A DNA stretch of 27,171 bases from positions 1-27,171 of the forward strand of contig CALKWG010000002.1 of assembly GCA_938004315.1 (NCBI GenBank), given 5' to 3'. The translations under genes and the position numbers were made by a program. The notes beneath the pieces were generated by a model. That model did no database searches, was not told the DNA's origin, and saw only the letters and a program-made list of their open reading frames with translations. The DNA is from an uncultured Spirochaetaceae bacterium. GTDB lineage: Bacteria; Spirochaetota; Spirochaetia; Treponematales; UBA12059. Numbering within the stretch: position 1 is the stretch's first letter; each line of letters opens with the position of its first letter. Shown one piece after another: positions 25,733 through 27,171 of this stretch.

Positions 25733-25739
25733 GCCCGCG

Positions 25740-25745
25740 TATGCT
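25740..25745 (+). promoter_or_regulatory. Possible -10 box of rnhA
   Basis: TATGCT, 11 nt before the ATG at 25757. A weak -35 candidate is CTGGTT (25718-25723). There is no Shine-Dalgarno sequence in the remaining few bases, so translation might be leaderless or nearly so. Confidence 0.35.
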
Positions 25746-25756
25746 AGGATGGCCCC

Positions 25757-26218
25757 ATGGATAGTAAAGCGATCGTTTATACGGACGGAGCCTGCTCGGG
25801 GAACCCGGGGCCCGGCGGCTGGGCTTGGGTCTGCCTAGCCGGCGGCGAGATACGCGAGGGCTACGGCGGCGATAGGGCCACGACCAACAACCGCATGGAG
25901 CTCCAGGCCGCGGTGGAAGGCCTAGCGGCCGTCAAGGCCCGCATGGCCGACGGGAGCCTCAAGCCTTCGTCTATCGAGGTGCGCACCGACTCGCAGTACG
26001 TAAAGAACGGCGTAACGAGCTGGATCAAGGCCTGGAAGAAGAACGGCTGGCGTACGGCCTCGAAGACGCCGGTCAAGAACAAGGAGCTGTGGGAGGCCCT
26101 GGACGCGCTCGCCGTGGAGCTGGCCGCCCGCTTTAGCTGGGTGGAAGGCCATGCGGGCGAGGCCTGGAACGAACGTTGCGACGAGTTAGCGCGCCGCGGC
26201 GTGGCCGAGCATAGATAG
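25757..26218 (+). CDS. rnhA: Ribonuclease HI
   Basis: A 153-aa enzyme that cuts RNA in RNA-DNA hybrids, removing primers and R-loops. The four catalytic acids are D10 (YTDGACSGNPGPGG), E48 (NNRMELQA), D78 (RTDSQYV) and D142 (ERCDELA), with H132 in the flexible loop (EGHAGEAWNERCD). The basic protrusion IKAWKKNGWRT (90-100) is present, so this is a full bacterial type I enzyme with usual length. It follows the TRAP membrane gene by 24 bp but appears to have its own -10 box. The next gene starts 27 bp downstream. Confidence 0.95.
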   Translation: MDSKAIVYTDGACSGNPGPGGWAWVCLAGGEIREGYGGDRATTNNRMELQAAVEGLAAVKARMADGSLKPSSIEVRTDSQYVKNGVTSWIKAWKKNGWRTASKTPVKNKELWEALDALAVELAARFSWVEGHAGEAWNERCDELARRGVAEHR

Positions 26219-26233
26219 ACCATGTCGACCTAT

Positions 26234-26240
26234 AAGGAGG
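26234..26240 (+). promoter_or_regulatory. Shine-Dalgarno deciding the start of the outer-membrane-like protein
   Basis: AAGGAGG lies 5 nt before the ATG at 26246. It marks that ATG as the start, not the upstream in-frame ATG at 26222 which precedes the signal. Confidence 0.8.
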
Positions 26241-26245
26241 AGCTC

Positions 26246-27133
26246 ATGAAGGGAAGATTCGCGCGGTTCGAAGCGCTGGCTTTGGCGCTCGCCGCGGCGG
26301 CCGCGGGACCGACGGCCTTAGCGGCCCAGGCCAACGAGCTGGCGTTTACCTTCGCCACGACGCTCGAGACGCAGCTCAAGTATACGCATAGTCTGGAAAT
26401 CACCGATGGCCTCGGCGCCCAACTATGGGCATCGGCCTCGCCGGTTTCGACCAAGCTCGGGCTCAAGGGCCGTTGGCTCCCCCTGCCCTTCCTCGTCTTC
26501 TCGGCCGAGGCGACGGCGGGGACGGCCTGGAATATCCCCATCGCGAACGGCCTTATGTTCAATAAGCTCAGCGCCGAGCCTCCGAAACAGGATCTCGTAC
26601 CGGCAGACTTCGCTGGTCTCGTCTGGAGCGTCGAAGCCGGCGGCACCTTCCAATTCGATCTGGCGGCCATCGTCCCCGGCGACTGGAATCATATCGTGTT
26701 CCTCACCTACCATGGCGCCAAATACCGCGCCTTTACTGCTGCAAGCGCCGATGAATCCTGGTTATTCGAGGCCGACACCGGCGAAAACCGCAACGGCTGG
26801 AACTACTACGGCAACGCCTTTTTAGGCTACCAGATGCCTCTTCGGCTCAATACCATAGGCTTCTTAGCCGAAGCCGATCTGTATCTGTACGATACCGCCG
26901 GCCGCGAAGACTGGGGCGATCACCTGCCGCGTTGGACTATAGGCGCACTAGGCAACATCACCTTGGCTCCACGCCTCAGCATGGCGCTTCTGGCTCAGAT
27001 GCAATCCAAACGGCAATTCACAGGGGATCCTGAAGATATAAAAGATTATTTCTACCAGAATCGTATCCTGGCGACGGAAACCCCTAACTGGGCTTGGTAC
27101 CGCGCGGCGATGATACTAAGCTATCGCTTCTAA
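26246..27133 (+). CDS. Signal-peptide-bearing beta-barrel-like outer membrane protein
   Basis: A 295-aa exported protein I cannot assign to a named family. A signal peptide (basic start, core ALALALAAAAAGPTALAAQA) is followed by many short strands with alternating polar and hydrophobic residues. It has many Trp and Tyr and a C-terminal phenylalanine (ILSYRF), the usual end of outer-membrane beta-barrels. Charged stretches such as DPEDIKDYFYQNR look like loops. It lies 27 bp after rnhA and may share its transcript. The 3-prime part has more A/T bases than most genes here. Start choice is explained by the Shine-Dalgarno at 26234. Confidence 0.65.
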   Translation: MKGRFARFEALALALAAAAAGPTALAAQANELAFTFATTLETQLKYTHSLEITDGLGAQLWASASPVSTKLGLKGRWLPLPFLVFSAEATAGTAWNIPIANGLMFNKLSAEPPKQDLVPADFAGLVWSVEAGGTFQFDLAAIVPGDWNHIVFLTYHGAKYRAFTAASADESWLFEADTGENRNGWNYYGNAFLGYQMPLRLNTIGFLAEADLYLYDTAGREDWGDHLPRWTIGALGNITLAPRLSMALLAQMQSKRQFTGDPEDIKDYFYQNRILATETPNWAWYRAAMILSYRF

Positions 27134-27134
27134 G

Positions 27135-27165
27135 CGTACGAACGCGGCGTCGGCCGCCGGGTACG
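27135..27165 (+). terminator. Possible hairpin after the last gene
   Basis: GCGGC (27144-27148), loop GTCG, GCCGC (27153-27157), with flanking CGTAC (27135-27139) and GTACG (27161-27165) also complementary. It begins 2 nt after the stop codon. A run of A, not T, follows on the plus strand, so it is not a clear intrinsic terminator; the window ends 6 bases on. Confidence 0.3.
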
Positions 27166-27171
27166 AAAAAG

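Overview
The window is very GC-rich and gene-dense, with no gap over about 110 bases, no tRNA or rRNA, and no insertion sequence. It looks like a chromosomal segment of a GC-rich spirochaete (Spirochaetales/Treponema relatives). The best evidence is the order TatT-type TPR lipoprotein, TRAP solute receptor, fused TRAP DctQ-DctM, which matches tp0956-tp0957-tp0958 of Treponema pallidum. A 570-aa orphan protein of spirochaete-like character supports this. Family assignments come from reading the sequence, not from a database search.

Layout. 1-304 (-): N-terminus of a DEAH RNA helicase (HrpA). 372-1580 (+): ArsB/NhaD-type permease, divergent from hrpA. 1601-2941 (-): NtrC-type response regulator. 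3001-4417 (+): amrB-amrA of the AmmeMemoRadiSam system. 4423-13026 (-): a tightly packed seven-gene run comprising a 570-aa orphan, PgeF, an OmpA-family protein, a small membrane protein, a DUF2207-like membrane protein ending in Cys-His repeats, a radical SAM/SPASM enzyme with an apparent RRE (PqqD-like) N-terminus, and a four-TM protein. 13135-14007 (-): RluA-type pseudouridine synthase. 14066-16428 (+): two-TM K+ channel with RCK domain (frameshifted), a free-standing cyclic-nucleotide-binding protein, and a secreted protein. 16463-21743 (-): heterodimeric ABC exporter plus an NtrC-like activator with a degenerate receiver. 21842-25732 (+): TatT-TRAP transporter. 25757-27133 (+): RNase HI and an outer-membrane-like protein.

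The most novel unit is at 4423-9036. Four genes are joined by 4-nt stop/start overlaps (ATGA, TTGA, ATGA). One encodes a membrane protein whose tail has nine cysteines spaced exactly every fourth residue (CYSA, CHNA, CHDA, five CHSA, CVSG). The next encodes a radical SAM/SPASM protein with a PqqD-like domain, the hallmark of peptide-modifying enzymes. I infer a post-translational modification system in which the enzyme acts on the CHxA tail of a membrane-anchored protein, with two flanking orphan membrane proteins.

A second pattern is in the promoters. Most first genes of transcription units have a sigma70-type -10 box ending only 6-11 nt before the start codon, so their mRNAs would be leaderless or nearly so, while internal operon genes often carry good Shine-Dalgarno sequences. 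This pattern guided several start choices.
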